From assembly GCA_029051445.1 (NCBI GenBank), contig JAIDKP010000467.1:1-8226 (forward strand): a stretch of DNA of 8,226 nucleotides. Reading direction: 5' to 3'. This document shows positions 7,368 to 8,226 of the stretch, piece by piece. The translations under genes and the position numbers were made by a program. Below the pieces are notes generated by a model, which searched no databases, had not been told where the DNA came from, and was given only the letters and a program-made list of their open reading frames with translations. The first letter of the stretch is position 1; each line of letters begins with the position of its first letter. This DNA is from Muribaculaceae bacterium (GTDB lineage Bacteria > Bacteroidota > Bacteroidia > Bacteroidales > Muribaculaceae).

Positions 7368-7617
7368 GTCCCGGTTGTCTCATCAGAAACACACAAAGAC
7401 TGCAAGCAAGATGTGGTTTCCCACCCGGCGGACATGCCCTACTATGGAATTCAATAGCGCAGCAGGGTCTTGCAATGATGACCGGTCCACACCTTCAAGC
7501 CCCTCCATGCCTGTCACCACTGTCAGCAATGACAGCCTCCTAGTATTCCGAGTATCAATAACGATGAAAATCCGCTGCCCCCAAAACTGATTCGATATGA
7601 CAACCTGACTATCATAC
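7368..7617. other. Gene-free stretch between two terminators
   Basis: About 250 bases between the SIMPL terminator and the tRNA-Glu terminator. Short open frames exist on both strands (for instance 7383-7619 minus and 7351-7590 plus), but they overlap each other, resemble no family I know and have no promoter. One tidy small hairpin, CTGTCA-GCAA-TGACAG at 7520-7535, is present. I see no convincing gene or known RNA. Confidence 0.5.
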
Positions 7618-7656
7618 AAAAAATGGAGAGAATTTCCTGCTATGGAAACTCTCTCC
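7618..7656 (-). terminator. Intrinsic terminator after tRNA-Glu
   Basis: On the minus strand, GGAGAGAGTTTCC (7656-7644) pairs with GGAAATTCTCTCC (7637-7625) over 13 positions with one G·T wobble. The loop is 6 bases, followed by A and six T residues (7623-7618). It begins 6 bases after the tRNA 3' end and marks the tRNA as a single-gene transcript. Confidence 0.9.
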
Positions 7657-7661
7657 GAGAG

Positions 7662-7734
7662 TAGCGAATCCGGGACTCGAACCCGGGTTTCCGCCGTGAG
7701 AGGGCGGCGTGCTAGACCACTACACTAAATCGCC
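7662..7734 (-). tRNA. tRNA-Glu (anticodon CTC)
   Basis: The 73-base gene folds as a full cloverleaf on the minus strand. The D stem is GTGT/GCAC, the anticodon arm CCGCC-CTCTCAC-GGCGG with anticodon CTC at 7700-7698, the variable loop AAAC (4 bases), and the T arm CCGGG-TTCGAGT-CCCGG, with discriminator A. The anticodon arm resembles the E. coli tRNA-Glu arm, and known Glu identity features are present: U11-A24, U13·G22, A46 and the missing base 47. CTC reads the GAG codon. The CCA end is not encoded (CTC follows), so it must be added after transcription. The acceptor stem is irregular: G1·U72 wobble and a U6·U67 mismatch. It has its own promoter and terminator. Confidence 0.95.
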
Positions 7735-7776
7735 ATTCTTGTCGTTCAACAACCTCCGTTGTTCCTTTTGACACTG

Positions 7777-7808
7777 CAAAGATATACCCATTTTTTGTTC
7801 CATGCAAA
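7777..7808 (-). promoter_or_regulatory. Promoter of tRNA-Glu
   Basis: On the minus strand, TTTG (7808-7805) and TATCTTTG (7784-7777) lie 20 bases apart. This matches the Bacteroidetes pattern TTTG/TTG-N19..21-TAnnTTTG exactly. Transcription would begin near 7770, about 36 bases before the mature tRNA 5' end. It is the best promoter match in the window. Confidence 0.8.
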
Positions 7809-7834
7809 TTTTTGAGCAACTTTTTTCTCAAAAA
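7805..7834 (-). terminator. Weak AT-rich hairpin, possible terminator of the upstream membrane-protein gene
   Basis: TTTTTGAG (7834-7827 read on the minus strand) pairs with CTCAAAAA (7816-7809) over 8 positions around a 10-base loop. On the minus strand only three T residues follow before G, and these overlap the -33 element of the tRNA promoter. It lies 30 bases past the stop of the 7864-8226 gene, the right place for a terminator, but the T-run is poor. Confidence 0.3.
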
Positions 7835-7863
7835 TAAGCAATACCAACATAACAGTCTATATC

Positions 7864-8226
7864 TTACCTTATTATCGAATAGCCAAACAACCCGTCGCGC
7901 ATCGACAGATGGTATTTGCCACCGACTTTTGCCTTGTTATACTCTTTAAGACTGACAAGTCTCTCGGTTTTTAGGCTGTCAGGGGTCATCAGGTCAACAT
8001 AGTAGACGTAATACTCCCCCGTCTTTATACGACGGCCATGACGCAACGTGCGATAGCGGTCACGCTTCTCGGAGTGCTTGCCTATGACTGCAGCTCCTAC
8101 ATCACGGGCACTTTCCTCTGGAGCACCATAATAGTTTCCGCCGATCAGCGCAAAAGCACCTATCCCACCCGCTACCACAAAGTGTATTACTGTAAGCTTC
8201 CATGTTTTTTCGACATCGAGCCACAC
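7864..8226 (-). CDS. Hypothetical one-pass membrane protein (5' end beyond the window)
   Basis: At least 120 residues are visible, ending at a TAA (7866-7864). The frame stays open to the window edge, and the only start at the edge is a GTG, so the true start may lie outside. Visible residues about 11-30 (LTVIHFVVAGGIGAFALIGG) are a membrane segment. About 90 soluble residues follow, rich in Arg, Lys and Tyr, with KHSEKRDRYRTLRHGRR (50-66), a strand-like TGEYYVYYVDL (68-78), SLKEYNKAKVGGKYHLSM (92-109) and a GLFGYSIIR end. This pattern, a membrane anchor plus a small beta-rich tail ending in GLFG, resembles uncharacterised short Bacteroidales membrane proteins; I cannot assign a function. It is codirectional with the tRNA downstream. 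Confidence 0.7.
   Translation of the reverse strand: MWLDVEKTWKLTVIHFVVAGGIGAFALIGGNYYGAPEESARDVGAAVIGKHSEKRDRYRTLRHGRRIKTGEYYVYYVDLMTPDSLKTERLVSLKEYNKAKVGGKYHLSMRDGLFGYSIIR

Noticed and set aside
7383..7619. 78-codon minus-strand frame between the terminators
   Set aside because: It overlaps an equally long plus-strand frame, its start lies inside the tRNA terminator's T-run, and it resembles no known family.
1..8226. CRISPR array, insertion sequence or phage attachment site
   Set aside because: No regularly spaced repeats, transposase-like frame, terminal inverted repeats or duplicated tRNA 3' end could be seen.

Overview
The window looks like a chromosomal segment of a gut Bacteroidales bacterium. 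The roughly even GC content and protein style fit a Muribaculaceae-like lineage, but the taxon is inferred. Supporting evidence is the set of glycoside hydrolase families (GH97, GH125, GH92), the absence of Shine-Dalgarno sequences before the starts, and several matches to the Bacteroidetes promoter pattern TTG-N19..21-TAnnTTTG.

Layout from left to right. Bases 107-2062 (minus strand) encode a secreted GH97 enzyme, probably of the retaining alpha-galactosidase-like branch. A 554-base divergent intergenic region (2063-2616) follows, with one promoter candidate in each direction and a long hairpin-containing leader on the plus side. On the plus strand come a secreted GH125 exo-alpha-1,6-mannosidase-type protein (2617-4083), a 250-base spacer with a strong 13-bp hairpin, a GH92 alpha-mannosidase-family lipoprotein (4334-6496), and a small SIMPL/DUF541 membrane-anchored protein (6595-7302) that ends in a clear intrinsic terminator. 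After about 250 bases with no supported gene, the minus strand carries a tRNA-Glu(CTC) gene with its own promoter and terminator. Last is the 3' part of a one-pass membrane protein of unknown function (7864-8226, cut by the window edge).

How the genes fit together (inference). GH125 and GH92 are both alpha-mannose-releasing exo-enzymes: GH125 attacks alpha-1,6-linked mannose, and GH92 mostly alpha-1,2/1,3/1,4/1,6-mannosides. With the divergent GH97 they form a small glycan-trimming cluster, consistent with use of mannose-containing N-glycans or mannans. No SusC/SusD pair, sensor or transporter is visible, so it is not a full polysaccharide utilization locus within this window. SIMPL, the tRNA and the partial membrane protein look like unrelated housekeeping or hypothetical neighbours.

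No wholly new system is evident. The points most worth a second look are the departures of the GH92 protein from its family's catalytic-site motifs, the long repeat- and hairpin-bearing leader of the GH125 gene, the hairpin between GH125 and GH92, and the poorly paired acceptor stem of the tRNA-Glu.
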